Assembly (NCBI GenBank): GCA_020544565.1
Contig: CP078014.1
Span: forward strand, 124,001 to 188,000
Length of the DNA stretch: 64,000 bases
Source: Bradyrhizobiaceae bacterium
Lineage (GTDB): Bacteria; Pseudomonadota; Alphaproteobacteria; Rhizobiales; Xanthobacteraceae
Direction: 5' to 3'
Under the pieces are notes generated by a model. The model was not told the DNA's origin. It was given only the letters and a program-made list of their open reading frames with translations, and made no database searches. Position numbers and translations under genes: made by a program. Below, one piece after another: positions 27,847 to 37,130 of the stretch. Position 1 is the stretch's first letter; each line of letters starts with the position of its first letter.

Positions 27847-28793
27847 TGATGACGAAGCTTCTGAAAAATCCCTATCTGCCGGCCATTGTCGTCGCAGTTA
27901 TTGTTCTGCTGATTCCGCTGGTTGTGGGATCGAATTTCCATATTCGCATGGCCACGATGGTCTTTATCTTCTCCGTTGTCGTGCTCGGGTTGAATCTTCT
28001 CATGGGCTACGCCGGACAGGTGAGCCTCGGGCATGCAGGTTTCTTTATTTTAGGAGCCTATTCGGTCGCGCTCGGTCCGCCGCTGCTCGGTCTCAATCCC
28101 TGGTTTTCGATGCTGGGCGGCATTGTCCTGACATCGATTCTGGCTTTCATCATCGGGCGGCCGATATTGCGCCTGAGCGGATATCACCTGGCGATGGCGA
28201 CGCTGGCTTTCGGAGCTATCGTCTACATCTTCGTTACCAACGAGGTGGATGTGACGGGCGGTCCGGACGGCATGCCGGTGAAACGCGCCAATCTTGCGGT
28301 GCTGGGCCTGACGCATCTCATGAGCTGGTACTGGCTGACGGGCGCGTTTCTCGTGCTTGCCATGTTCCTTCTCGCCAATCTGCTGGAAAGCCCGACCGGT
28401 CGCGCGCTGCGGGCGCTGCATGACAGCGAAGTGGCGGCGGGCGTGCTCGGCATCGACGTCGCGCGCGTCAAGCTCATCGCATTCGTCATCTCTGCAGCGC
28501 TGGCGGCGCTGGCAGGCGCGAGCCTTGCCTTGCTCGATGGGCATATCACGCCGGTGGCCGGCGGTATCTTGCGTTCAGTCGAACTGCTGACGATGACCGT
28601 TGTCGGCGGTCTGGGATCGCTGGTCGGCAGTATCGTCGGCGCGGCCTTTCTGGTGCTGTTGCCGCAAATGCTCACCAGCTTCCATGACTACGAACACGCT
28701 ATTCTTGGTCTTTTGCTCGTCACGATCATGGTGGTTCTCCCGCGAGGCATCGTTCCATCCTTGAATGCGCTGGTCAGGCGGTGGTTGGCATGA
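27846..28793 (+). CDS. livM: Branched-chain-type ABC importer permease
   Basis: This 315-residue partner permease has the LivM pattern: LGLNLLMGYAGQVSLGHAGF, YHLAMATLAFGAIV, VTGGPDGMPV and the coupling loop TVVGGLGSLVGSIVGAAFL. Its start shares a base with the livH stop, and its stop overlaps the livG start (ATGA). Two adjacent ATGs at 27846 and 27849 are possible. Confidence 0.92.
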   Translation: MMTKLLKNPYLPAIVVAVIVLLIPLVVGSNFHIRMATMVFIFSVVVLGLNLLMGYAGQVSLGHAGFFILGAYSVALGPPLLGLNPWFSMLGGIVLTSILAFIIGRPILRLSGYHLAMATLAFGAIVYIFVTNEVDVTGGPDGMPVKRANLAVLGLTHLMSWYWLTGAFLVLAMFLLANLLESPTGRALRALHDSEVAAGVLGIDVARVKLIAFVISAALAALAGASLALLDGHITPVAGGILRSVELLTMTVVGGLGSLVGSIVGAAFLVLLPQMLTSFHDYEHAILGLLLVTIMVVLPRGIVPSLNALVRRWLA

Positions 28794-29581
28794 CGCGGCT
28801 CGAAGTGGAGGGTGTTTCGATACAGTTCGGTGGCGTGAAGGCGCTCCGGGACGTATCTTTGAGTGTGAACGAGGCCGAAGTCCTTGCGCTGATCGGCCCC
28901 AACGGCGCCGGCAAAACGACGCTCTTTAACGTCATCTCCGGTGTGTATCAGGCGACGTCCGGTCAAATTCGCCTCGACGGTGAAGACGTATCGGGGCTCC
29001 TGCCGTTCGAACTCGCGCATCGCGGGTTGACGCGGACGTTTCAGAACCTGCAGATCTTCTTCCGCATGACGGCGCTCGAGAATGTCATGGTGGGGCGGCG
29101 CATTCGTGAACGGGGCAATCTTTTCGAGTATCTGCTTGGGCTGCCATCCGTGCGGCGGCAAAATGCCGAGAGCCGTGATCGGGCAATGGAATTGCTGAAG
29201 TTCGTCGGCCTGGAGGATTATGCCGATCGGCAGGCGGGAGAACTCTCCTATGGCATCCTCAAACGGCTGGAGATCGCCCGCGCTCTGGCGCTGGAGCCGA
29301 ATATTCTTTTGCTCGACGAGCCCGTCGCGGGCTGCAATGCGACTGAAACGGCCGAGGTTGATGCCGTCATTCGCAACGTCGTGGCAAAAGGGGTTTCGGT
29401 CGTGCTGGTCGAGCACGACATTCACCTCGTCATGAACCTCGCCGACAAGGTCCATGTGCTTGACCGGGGCGCTACTCTCGCCACGGGAACGCCCCAGGAG
29501 GTACGAAGCCACCCTGCCGTCATCGCGGCCTATCTCGGCGACCCCGAAAGCGAAGAGGGAATGGCCGATGCTGAAAATTGA
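28790..29581 (+). CDS. livG: Branched-chain-type ABC importer ATPase
   Basis: This 263-residue ATPase has Walker A GPNGAGKTT, Walker B ILLLDEPVAG and H-loop VEHDIHLVM. The ABC signature is LSYGILKRLEIAR, where the usual LSYGxQRRLEIAR has an Ile-Leu-Lys change; the core LSYG is kept. LTRTFQNLQIFFRMTALENVMVG is typical LivG. The start overlaps livM; the end overlaps livF by 14 bases. Confidence 0.92.
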   Translation: MTRLEVEGVSIQFGGVKALRDVSLSVNEAEVLALIGPNGAGKTTLFNVISGVYQATSGQIRLDGEDVSGLLPFELAHRGLTRTFQNLQIFFRMTALENVMVGRRIRERGNLFEYLLGLPSVRRQNAESRDRAMELLKFVGLEDYADRQAGELSYGILKRLEIARALALEPNILLLDEPVAGCNATETAEVDAVIRNVVAKGVSVVLVEHDIHLVMNLADKVHVLDRGATLATGTPQEVRSHPAVIAAYLGDPESEEGMADAEN

Positions 29582-30266
29582 TCGTCTGGCCAGCGGTTAC
29601 GGTCGCATCAAGGCGCTCCACGATGTCAGCCTGGAGGTGAAGGCCGGTGAAATCGTTGCCCTCGTCGGTGCCAACGGCGCCGGAAAAACGACCCTGCTCA
29701 AGGCAATTTCGGGCGTACAGCCGATAGTGGCAGGGCAGGTTTTTCTGAACGGGGTTGAGATCGGCAAGATGCCTGCGCATCGTCGGGTCCGGCTCGGATT
29801 GACCCTCGTGCCGGAGGGCCGCCAGATTTTTGCGCCGCTGAGCGTGGAGGACAACCTGCGGATCGGAGCATGGACGCGTGCGAGCGATGTCGCGGGCGAC
29901 CTCGACCAGGTTTATTCCTACTTTCCGATCCTGAATGATTTCCGGAACCGTCTGGCCGGTTCGCTGTCCGGCGGCCAGCAGCAGATGCTTGCGGTCGGTC
30001 GCGCGCTGATGGCGAGGCCGCGGATGTTGTTGCTTGATGAGCCTTCCATGGGTCTCGCTCCGCTGGTGTTCAAGCAGATATTTTCCGTGCTCAAGTCCAT
30101 CAGGCAGAGCGGCGTAACGGTTTTTCTCGTCGAGCAGAACGTCAACGCCGCCTTGCATCTGGCGGATCGCGCCTATGTGCTGGAAATGGGCCGCGTGACG
30201 CTGGAGGGAACAGGGCGGGAGCTTCTCTCCGATCCCCGTGTGCAGGCTGCTTATCTCGGAGTTTGA
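29568..30266 (+). CDS. livF: Branched-chain-type ABC importer ATPase
   Basis: The 232-residue second ATPase has GANGAGKTT, VPEGRQIFAPLSVEDNL, LSGGQQQMLAVGRAL, LLLDEPSMGLAP and VEQNVNAAL, all typical of LivF. The start at ATG 29568 is supported by AGAGGGA 7 bases upstream, inside the end of livG. It is the last gene of the operon. Confidence 0.93.
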   Translation: MLKIDRLASGYGRIKALHDVSLEVKAGEIVALVGANGAGKTTLLKAISGVQPIVAGQVFLNGVEIGKMPAHRRVRLGLTLVPEGRQIFAPLSVEDNLRIGAWTRASDVAGDLDQVYSYFPILNDFRNRLAGSLSGGQQQMLAVGRALMARPRMLLLDEPSMGLAPLVFKQIFSVLKSIRQSGVTVFLVEQNVNAALHLADRAYVLEMGRVTLEGTGRELLSDPRVQAAYLGV

Positions 30267-30874
30267 GGCTGCGGTATCGTGACATGCCTTGTCGGGCGTG
30301 CCGCGAATCGCGCCGGCGACGACCTCGCAGACGATGACCTGGCAACCGTTGTGACAGACGTCGTCGCCTGCACTGATATTGTCTTCGACGGCGGCGACAT
30401 TGTTGTTCCGGTGCAGAAAACCGATTTCAATGTCGAGTTGATTCTTGCGGAAGCCGTTTCCGTTTTGCGCGCCTGAGCACCTGACCATTATCGTGATTAC
30501 GGCGGATGGTTCCGATCACCTCGGGCTGCGGATAAGTCCCGATATCGATGCGGTGGCCTCCGTGCGCGACGGACTTCTTATCGACGGAGCGGCAGTCGGT
30601 GTGACGATCCGAATCCTTGCCGCGATATCATGATGAAAGCAGTCATCGACAGGAGGCGGAAAGCCAAGCCTTGTCTGGAAATGCTCGGTGGCCGCCGAAT
30701 AACATCAACTGAGAGATGCTTGTTGTTGATATCCACGCACTATTGAGTATCGCGGGCGCATCATAATAGCATGTGGGCGCAGGTCGGTATGGCTGTTCTG
30801 CTATACGGAACGATAGTTCAGTAATGCTGCGTGGCCTTTATGGGGATCCAGTGTTCAGGCGTGAAATATAGCTG
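30267..30874. other. Gap between liv operon and araC-family gene, no supported gene
   Basis: Short open frames exist on both strands but none has family motifs or a ribosome site. The right part (about 30650-30870) is visibly AT-richer than neighbouring coding DNA and should contain the promoter of the AraC-type regulator. No terminator hairpin with a T-run was found after livF. Part of this may be decayed sequence from older insertions. Confidence 0.5.
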
Positions 30875-31915
30875 ATGTCGACATCGAGTTCGCATTATTT
30901 CCGCGAAACCATCCGTGGTGCCGAGCGCTGCGGCCTCGATGGCGAACGCCTGCTGGCAGAAATCGGCATTACCCGCATCCAGATTGAGGATCCGACTTGG
31001 CGAGGTAAATCCGAGCAGCTTGCGCGGCTGGTCCAGCTGGTCTGGCTGGCGTTGGGCGATGAGTTCATGGGATTCACTGAGCATCGGTGCAAGGCCGGAA
31101 CGTTCGCCATGATCACGCATGGAATCCTCGGCGAGGAAACGCTGGAAAGGGCGCTCCGCAAAGCTGTTCTTTTTTATGATCTCGTCACGGACGACATCAA
31201 GATGGAGCTGGTCCCCGGCGCGAACGACACGCTTGCCTTCAGGATGCTATTTGTGCGCCCGGAGCTTGATCCCCAACAGTATATGCACGAATTCTGGCTT
31301 TCGATTTGGTACCGCCTTGTGAGCTGGTTGGGGGGGGCGCTCGCGCCGCTCGAGAAAGTGACCTTTTCCTATGTCCGGCCGGTGGTGCGTATTGAAGAGT
31401 TCAAATACATGTTCCCGGCCACTTACGAATTTGATGCGCCGGTCACCAGCCTTGTTTTCCGCCGGGACTTTCTGCAGAATCCGATTGTCCGCTCCAAGCC
31501 CGAACTCAAGCGCATGCTATCGGTCGCGCCGATCGGATTCATGACGATCCCCGCTGACGTCGTGAGTTATGGGCGCCGTATCCGGAATCTTGTCTTGCCC
31601 GAGCGCAAGCTGCCGCTTGAATTTCCCGAATTTGACGAGGTCGCAGCCCGCTTTGGCATGGGGGAGCAGTCTCTCCGCAGGAAACTGCGGCAGGAAGGAT
31701 CATCCTATCGCGCCATTAAAGAGAATATCCGTCGCGATATCGCGATCGAAAAGCTCGTGCGGGGAAACTTCTCGGTGGCCGAGCTGGCCGAGATGTTAGG
31801 CTATTCGGAGACGAGAGCCTTCACGCGCGCATTTAACCAGTGGACCGGCATGAGCCCGGTGCAATACCGTGAATATTTCCGCTCCCATGTCAGCCAGCCG
31901 TCCCCGCGGTCCTGA
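30875..31915 (+). CDS. AraC-family transcriptional regulator
   Basis: The 346-residue protein has an N-terminal Arabinose_bd-type domain (YFRETIRGAERCGLDGERLLAEIGI.. GFTEHRCKAGTFAMI) as in OruR/ArgR-like activators. The C-terminal AraC double helix-turn-helix reads VAARFGMGEQSLRRKLRQEG.. VAELAEMLGYSETRAFTRAFNQWTGMSPVQYR. This group usually activates catabolic operons in response to a small ligand. It sits between the liv operon and the CoA-ligase/F420 cluster, in the same direction as both, so it is the obvious candidate regulator of the cluster. Confidence 0.92.
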   Translation: MSTSSSHYFRETIRGAERCGLDGERLLAEIGITRIQIEDPTWRGKSEQLARLVQLVWLALGDEFMGFTEHRCKAGTFAMITHGILGEETLERALRKAVLFYDLVTDDIKMELVPGANDTLAFRMLFVRPELDPQQYMHEFWLSIWYRLVSWLGGALAPLEKVTFSYVRPVVRIEEFKYMFPATYEFDAPVTSLVFRRDFLQNPIVRSKPELKRMLSVAPIGFMTIPADVVSYGRRIRNLVLPERKLPLEFPEFDEVAARFGMGEQSLRRKLRQEGSSYRAIKENIRRDIAIEKLVRGNFSVAELAEMLGYSETRAFTRAFNQWTGMSPVQYREYFRSHVSQPSPRS

Positions 31916-32145
31916 ATCGACGCCCGGGATGCTCATCTCGGTGCAGGAATAAGAGCGTTTTTGTCCTGTTTGACGCCGGCCCTCTGACGTTACCTTCGCC
32001 CCAAGAGCAGAAGAATTGGGGGGAAGATGTCAGAGCCGTTATCGGGCTGTCCTGCAGCTACCGCCTCCTCAATTTTACGCATTGGCCTGCTCTTGCGTCA
32101 GCCGCGTGGTCGGCTGGCGGATGGCGATCATATGCGGAGAAAGTC

Positions 32146-33447
32146 ATGAGCCTGACCCCGTCTTCGTTCTCGCTGGAATCCATCGAGAAGGCCAGTGTCG
32201 ACGAATTGCGCACGCTTCAGCTCGTGCGAATGAAGAAGTCGTTGCAACACACCTACGATAACGTCGCCGGCTTCCGGAAGAAGTGCGAGGAGCGTCAGGT
32301 TCATCCATCCGACCTGAAGCGGCTTGAAGACCTCAAACTGTTTCCATTTACTACAAAGCAGGATTTCCGGACAGGCTATCCGTTCGGCATGTTCGCCGTG
32401 CCGATGGATCAAGTCGTGCGCATACATGCGTCCAGCGGAACGACGGGCAAGCCCGCGGTGGTCGGCTACACCGCCAACGACATGGAGGTTTGGGCCAACG
32501 TGGTGGCGCGATCGCTCCGTGCGGCCGGCGCGCGGCCGGGCGACCGGATTCATGTTGCCTACAATTACGGGCTGTTCACCGGCGGCCTGGGCTCTCATGA
32601 CGGCGCTCAAAAACTTGGTTGCACCGTCATTCCCGTCTCGGGCGGCCAGACCGAACGTCAGGCGCAGTTGCTCGTCGATCTGGCGCCGACGATCATCATG
32701 GTGACGCCGTCCTACCTTCTCAACATCGCCGATGAAGTGGAGAGGCAGGGCATCCGCAAGGAGCAGCTCAACCTGCGTATCGGCATGGTTGGCGCAGAGC
32801 CGTGGACCAAGGCGATGCGGGAGGAAATCAACCGCCGGCTGAATCTCACCGCGATCGACTACTATGGCATCTCCGAAGTGATCGGTCCGGGCGTGGCGTC
32901 CGAATGCATTGAAACGCTCGATGGTCCGACCTTCTGGGAGGATCACTTCTATCCGGAGATCATCGATCCGGACACCGGTGAAGTCCTGCCGGATGGTTCT
33001 CACGGCGAATTGGTCGTGACAAGCCTTACGAAGGAGGCGTTGCCGATCGTCAGGTATCGCACGCGCGATCTGACGCGGTTGCTGCCGGGAACGGCCCGAC
33101 CGATGCGGCGCCTGGACAGGCTCACCGGACGATCCGACGACATGCTGATCATCCGTGGCGTGAACATGTTTCCGTCGCAGGTCGAGGAACAGATCCTGTC
33201 GCTTTCCGACCTGGCGGGACACTATCAGATCGAGGTGTCGCGACGGGGCACTCTGGACGATCTGACCATTCGTGTTGAACTCCGCCCCGAATCCGGAAGC
33301 GCGGACTCTCAGCGCGTTGCCAAGTCGCTCGCCCACAAGATCAAGGCGCACATCGGTGTAAGCGCGGCTGTCGATGTTTGTCCCAGCGGCTCGATACCGC
33401 GATCTCTCGGCAAGGCCGTCCGCATCATCGATCACCGCAAGCTCTGA
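32146..33447 (+). CDS. Phenylacetate-CoA-ligase-like (PaaK family) acyl-CoA ligase
   Basis: This 433-residue AMP-forming ligase activates a carboxylic acid (classically phenylacetate) to its CoA thioester. It has the PaaK size and motifs: IHASSGTTGKPAVVGYT (phosphate loop), MVGAEPWTKAMREEIN, AIDYYGISEVIGPGVA, and RLTGRSDDMLIIRGVNMFPSQVE (hinge and C-domain). The remaining paa genes are not nearby, so phenylacetate itself is not assured. It opens a plus-strand run of catabolic genes; the LLM oxidoreductase starts 32 bases later. Confidence 0.9.
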   Translation: MSLTPSSFSLESIEKASVDELRTLQLVRMKKSLQHTYDNVAGFRKKCEERQVHPSDLKRLEDLKLFPFTTKQDFRTGYPFGMFAVPMDQVVRIHASSGTTGKPAVVGYTANDMEVWANVVARSLRAAGARPGDRIHVAYNYGLFTGGLGSHDGAQKLGCTVIPVSGGQTERQAQLLVDLAPTIIMVTPSYLLNIADEVERQGIRKEQLNLRIGMVGAEPWTKAMREEINRRLNLTAIDYYGISEVIGPGVASECIETLDGPTFWEDHFYPEIIDPDTGEVLPDGSHGELVVTSLTKEALPIVRYRTRDLTRLLPGTARPMRRLDRLTGRSDDMLIIRGVNMFPSQVEEQILSLSDLAGHYQIEVSRRGTLDDLTIRVELRPESGSADSQRVAKSLAHKIKAHIGVSAAVDVCPSGSIPRSLGKAVRIIDHRKL

Positions 33448-33479
33448 TCGCAAGTATCAACAGTTCGTAAGAGGAAATC

Positions 33480-34580
33480 ATGAAAATCGAAACCCTTCTT
33501 CCGCTTGGCAAAGTCGATCCGGGCCTGCGCGCGCCGGACACGCCGCTGGATATCAAGACCGTCGGCGAGCAAGCCAAGCTCGTCGAGTCGCTGGGCTATG
33601 ATGGCTTGATGACCGAGGAGACGAAGGACGATCCGTTCGTGATCATGGCGCTTGCTGCCCAGGCGACAACGACCTTGCAGGTTGGCACCGCGGTCACGAT
33701 CGCATTTCCGCGTAGCCCGACGGTGATGGCGCTGAGCGCGTGGACCATTCAGAAGCTGTCGGGCGGCCGATTCATTCTCGGCCTTGGTCCGCAGGTGAGG
33801 GCCCACATTCAACGCCGCTATGGCGTCGAGCCCAAGCCGGCCGGCCCGTGGATGCGTGATTACATCAAGGCCGTGCGCGCAGTGTGGGATTGCTGGCAGA
33901 ACCGCACAAACCTTGATTATCAGGGCGAGTTCTACAAGCTCGATTTGATGGTGCCGCTGTTTAATCCGGGGCCGATCGAGCATCCCGAGATTCCGATCCA
34001 TGTCGCCGCCGTCAACCCGGTCATGTGCCAGGTCGCGGGCGAGGTGGCGGATGGTATGCGCCCCCACCCGGTGTGTACGCCGTCCTATATCGAGCAGGTG
34101 ATGCTGCCGGCGGTTCGCGCCGGCGCCGCAAAAGCGGGCCGAAGCCTGGAGAAATTCAGCGTATCGATGAAGCCGCTCGTCGCGGCGGCGGCGAACGAGG
34201 AAGAGCTTCAGCCAAAGATTCGCGACGCACGCGCGCGCATTGCTTTCTATGCGTCGACGCCGGCCTATGCCGCCGCGTTCGATCATCTCGGTTTGCAGGA
34301 TCTTGCCAATGAAGCGAAATATCTGTCGCGGGCGCAGAACTGGGAAGCGCTGCCGAAGCTGATCAGCGACGACGTTCTCGACCAGTTCGCGGTGATCGGA
34401 ACTTACGACAAGGTCGGAAAGAAGCTGGTGGAGCGCTTCGGTCGTGTCGTGACCAATTCCGAGTTTTCGATCCCGGTGCGCAATGAGGCGGAGCGCGCGG
34501 CCTTGGCGGGACTGGTAAAGGATATTCATTCTTCGGGTGAGGATGCTGCTCGCGCCACGATCATGGGGCAGGCCGGTTGA
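33480..34580 (+). CDS. LLM-class F420-dependent oxidoreductase, TIGR03617 type
   Basis: The 366-residue TIM-barrel protein belongs to the luciferase-like superfamily. Segments GYDGLMTEETKDDPF, VGTAVTIAFPRSP, LSGGRFILGLGPQVRAHI, RAVWDCWQ and VAGEVADGMRPHP match, from memory, the subgroup TIGR03617 (MSMEG_2256-like) that is predicted to use coenzyme F420. A ribosome site (AAGAGGAAA) precedes the ATG. The neighbouring NADPH:F420 reductase, CofC and FO synthase strongly support F420 over FMN. The likely chemistry is hydride transfer to or from a carbon substrate; the substrate is unknown. Confidence 0.9.
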   Translation: MKIETLLPLGKVDPGLRAPDTPLDIKTVGEQAKLVESLGYDGLMTEETKDDPFVIMALAAQATTTLQVGTAVTIAFPRSPTVMALSAWTIQKLSGGRFILGLGPQVRAHIQRRYGVEPKPAGPWMRDYIKAVRAVWDCWQNRTNLDYQGEFYKLDLMVPLFNPGPIEHPEIPIHVAAVNPVMCQVAGEVADGMRPHPVCTPSYIEQVMLPAVRAGAAKAGRSLEKFSVSMKPLVAAAANEEELQPKIRDARARIAFYASTPAYAAAFDHLGLQDLANEAKYLSRAQNWEALPKLISDDVLDQFAVIGTYDKVGKKLVERFGRVVTNSEFSIPVRNEAERAALAGLVKDIHSSGEDAARATIMGQAG

Positions 34581-34825
34581 CGCGACGCGGGTGATTTCCC
34601 GATTGCTCGGTGGGCGAGCCGCAGGAGCGAGGCCGGTTCGGCGGGATATCCCGTGACCTCAAGCCGAACAACCTGGTCGTGACGCTTCGAACGCTGAAAT
34701 AGCCGCGATGCCGGGCGGATCGACATGATTCCGGGAGTCGTTGGCCTCGTTCGGTGAGCGCGGCGGCATCCTGGAAGGATCGGCCGCGCCGCTGAGCGGC
34801 TGGAGTTTGATCGAAAGAATGTAGC

Positions 34826-35737
34826 ATGGCGCCGGTTGACGGTTACTCACTCGCGATCGATCCGGATGGAATTGTGACGATCGGGTTCGATCTGCCCGGC
34901 AAGGTCAACATCATGAACGATGACTTCATGATGGTGATGCCACATTTGCTGAATGCGTTGGAAGCAAGGCGCGGCGAATTGCGCGGAGTGATCCTGACCT
35001 CGCGCAAATCGACTTTCTTCGCCGGCGGCGATCTGGCGCTGATGTTACGATGTCAGCGTGGCCAGGAGCAGTCGATCTTCGACCACTTCGAGTTGTTGAA
35101 GAGCTTCTTCCGGCGGCTCGAAAGGATGGGGTTGCCGCTTGTTGCCGCCATGAACGGCACCGCGCTTGGCGGCGGATATGAGCTGTGTCTCGCCTGCCAT
35201 CGGCGCATCGCGCTGGCGAATCCCAAGACACGCATCGGTCTTCCTGAGGTCACGTTCGGCATTTTGCCGGCCGCCGGCGGGGTCATTCGCCTGACGGCTG
35301 TACTCGGAATTCTTCCTGCGCTGGAATTTCTGGTCACGGGGCGCTCGGTGACCGTTAATGAGGCGCTTCAGGCCGGGCTCATTCATGAAATAGCTGAGAC
35401 CGAAGCCGTCATGATGGCACAGGCGAAAGCCTGGATTCTCGCCAATCCGGATGTGAGGCATTCATGGGATCTGCCGCGTGAGCGGGGCACGCACCGTTTG
35501 TCGCCCCAAAACGAGGCGGCCATGGCGTCCATCGCGCCGTGGCTACGGAAGACGGTCGGGTCGAACAATAATGCGGCCATGCGGATTGCCGACATCGCAG
35601 CCGAGAGCCTGTCCATCGATTTCGACGCCGCATCGCAGATCGAAACGCGCGGGTTCGTCGAACTTGTCGTCTCCGATGACGCGCATGCAAAAATCTCATC
35701 CTTTTTCGAAGCCAGTAACCGGCGCCGCGCTGGATGA
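34826..35737 (+). CDS. Enoyl-CoA hydratase/isomerase (crotonase) family protein
   Basis: This 303-residue crotonase-fold enzyme acts on acyl-CoA thioesters. The oxyanion-hole segments FFAGGDL and NGTALGGGYELCLAC are intact. Both catalytic glutamates of classical hydratases are in place (GGGYELCL and IGLPEVTFGILPAAGG). It is about 40 residues longer than standard hydratases, and the segment after the core resembles the N-terminal half of FadJ/FadB multifunctional proteins. It is preceded by a 245-bp gap and followed 36 bases later by the F420 reductase gene. Confidence 0.9.
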   Translation: MAPVDGYSLAIDPDGIVTIGFDLPGKVNIMNDDFMMVMPHLLNALEARRGELRGVILTSRKSTFFAGGDLALMLRCQRGQEQSIFDHFELLKSFFRRLERMGLPLVAAMNGTALGGGYELCLACHRRIALANPKTRIGLPEVTFGILPAAGGVIRLTAVLGILPALEFLVTGRSVTVNEALQAGLIHEIAETEAVMMAQAKAWILANPDVRHSWDLPRERGTHRLSPQNEAAMASIAPWLRKTVGSNNNAAMRIADIAAESLSIDFDAASQIETRGFVELVVSDDAHAKISSFFEASNRRRAG

Positions 35738-35773
35738 GCCCGATCGGCGTATCGCCCGGAAGGAGCCTTCATC

Positions 35774-36442
35774 ATGTCTGACAAACCCACCATCGCAATC
35801 GTTGGCGGCACCGGCGCGCTCGGCACCGGGCTCGCGCGGCGCTGGGTTCTGGCGGGTTATCCGGTCGTGATCGGCTCGCGCAGCGCTGACAGCGCGGTGA
35901 AGGCGGCCGAAGCCCTGAAGGACCTGTTGCGCGAGAAGGGGGTAAAGGGTGCGGTTTCCGGTGCCGAGAATGTCGAGGCTGCGAGGGGGGCGGACATCGT
36001 GGTTCTGACCGTTCCGTTTTCGCAGCACGCCGGCGCGCTCGTGGCTCTCCGGGACGCAGTGCAGGGCAAGCTCGTCCTCGATACCACGGCGCCGCTTGTC
36101 CCTCCGCGCGTCGGAACCGTGCAGCTTCCCGCTTCCGGCAGCGCGGCCGTATCGACGCAGGTGACGCTGGGCGAGGGTGTGAGCGTGGTGTCGGCATTCC
36201 AGACGGTTGCTGCCGACAAGCTCCAGGCGCTCGAACCGATGGAAGGTGACGTCTTGGTCTGCGGCAACAAACGCGAAAGCTGCGACAAGGTCATCGAACT
36301 GGCGCAGGCGACGGGGTTGCGCGGCTTGTATGCCGGCCCGCTCGCCAATTCAGCGGCATCGGAGGCGCTGACATCGGTTCTCATCACCATCAACCGTCAG
36401 TTCAAATGCCAGGCCGGCATCAAGCTGACAGGGTTCAAATGA
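35774..36442 (+). CDS. npdG: NADPH:coenzyme F420 oxidoreductase (Fno/NpdG family)
   Basis: This 222-residue Rossmann protein moves hydride between NADPH and F420, giving F420H2 for the LLM enzyme. The N-terminus TIAIVGGTGALGTGLARRW followed by VVIGSRSADSA is the NADP-binding signature of TIGR01915; VVLTVPFSQHAGAL and YAGPLANSAASEAL also fit. GAAGGAG lies about 9 bases before the ATG. The gap to cofC is a single base, so the two are coupled. Related reductases serve picrate and nitrophenol degradation in actinobacteria. Confidence 0.92.
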   Translation: MSDKPTIAIVGGTGALGTGLARRWVLAGYPVVIGSRSADSAVKAAEALKDLLREKGVKGAVSGAENVEAARGADIVVLTVPFSQHAGALVALRDAVQGKLVLDTTAPLVPPRVGTVQLPASGSAAVSTQVTLGEGVSVVSAFQTVAADKLQALEPMEGDVLVCGNKRESCDKVIELAQATGLRGLYAGPLANSAASEALTSVLITINRQFKCQAGIKLTGFK

Positions 36443-36443
36443 C

Positions 36444-37130
36444 ATGGATATCATCGTTCCGGTAAAGAAGTTCGCCGAGGCAAAAACCCGTCTTGCGGGC
36501 GTGTTGTCGGCGGCCGACCGCGAGAAGGTTGCGCAGCTTCTAGCCGAAACGGTGCTTCGTCAGCTTGCGCGCGTGCGTCGGGTTCGTCGCGTCATCGTGG
36601 CGTCTTCCGAACCGTCCCTTGTCGGCATCGCGTCGGAATTCAATTTCGACGTCTTGCCGGACGATCCTGCGAGTCCCGGATTGAATGCTGCGATCGGCAA
36701 AGCTGTCCGGCGGGCGGTGTCCGACGGTGCGCGGGATGTCGGGGTCGTATTCTCGGACCTGCCGCTTTTTGCGGCGGACGAATTTGACGAGATGATCCGG
36801 ATTCATCTCGAAGGTGCCTCCCGGCAGGTCACGCTCGCGCGTGATCGGTTCGGCATCGGGACGAACGTACGTCTTTGCCGCCCCGGGGATCTGCTGCCGC
36901 CGCTCTATGGTCGTAACAGTGCCGGTGAGTATCAAAGAGCTGCGGTTGCGTGCGGCGCGGAGCTTCGCATCGTCGAATCGGATCGCCTGTCCCATGATCT
37001 CGACCAGCCTTCCGATATCGGCGCCATTCTCGATCTTCAGCATGGCCGGATGCTCCCGCATGCCTTTCACGCGATGTTCGCGAGATGGGTCGGCAACAAT
37101 GCGTATGAGAGGCATGACAGATGCGCCTGA
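36444..37130 (+). CDS. cofC: CofC/FbiD-family guanylyltransferase for F420 synthesis
   Basis: CofC activates a phosphorylated 3-carbon acid (2-phospholactate, phosphoenolpyruvate or 3-phosphoglycerate, depending on the organism) with GTP, giving the donor for CofD. The 228-residue protein has the family pattern DIIVPVKKFAEAKTRL, SPGLNAAIGKAVRRAV, VFSDLPLF, FGIGTNVRLCRP and HDLDQPSDIGAIL. Which acid is used cannot be read by eye. It overlaps the FO synthase gene by 10 bases. Confidence 0.92.
   Translation: MDIIVPVKKFAEAKTRLAGVLSAADREKVAQLLAETVLRQLARVRRVRRVIVASSEPSLVGIASEFNFDVLPDDPASPGLNAAIGKAVRRAVSDGARDVGVVFSDLPLFAADEFDEMIRIHLEGASRQVTLARDRFGIGTNVRLCRPGDLLPPLYGRNSAGEYQRAAVACGAELRIVESDRLSHDLDQPSDIGAILDLQHGRMLPHAFHAMFARWVGNNAYERHDRCA

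Noticed and set aside
30279..30633. Small open frames after livF, possible relic gene
   Set aside because: Faint resemblance to SAF-type domains on the minus strand was too weak and broken to call.
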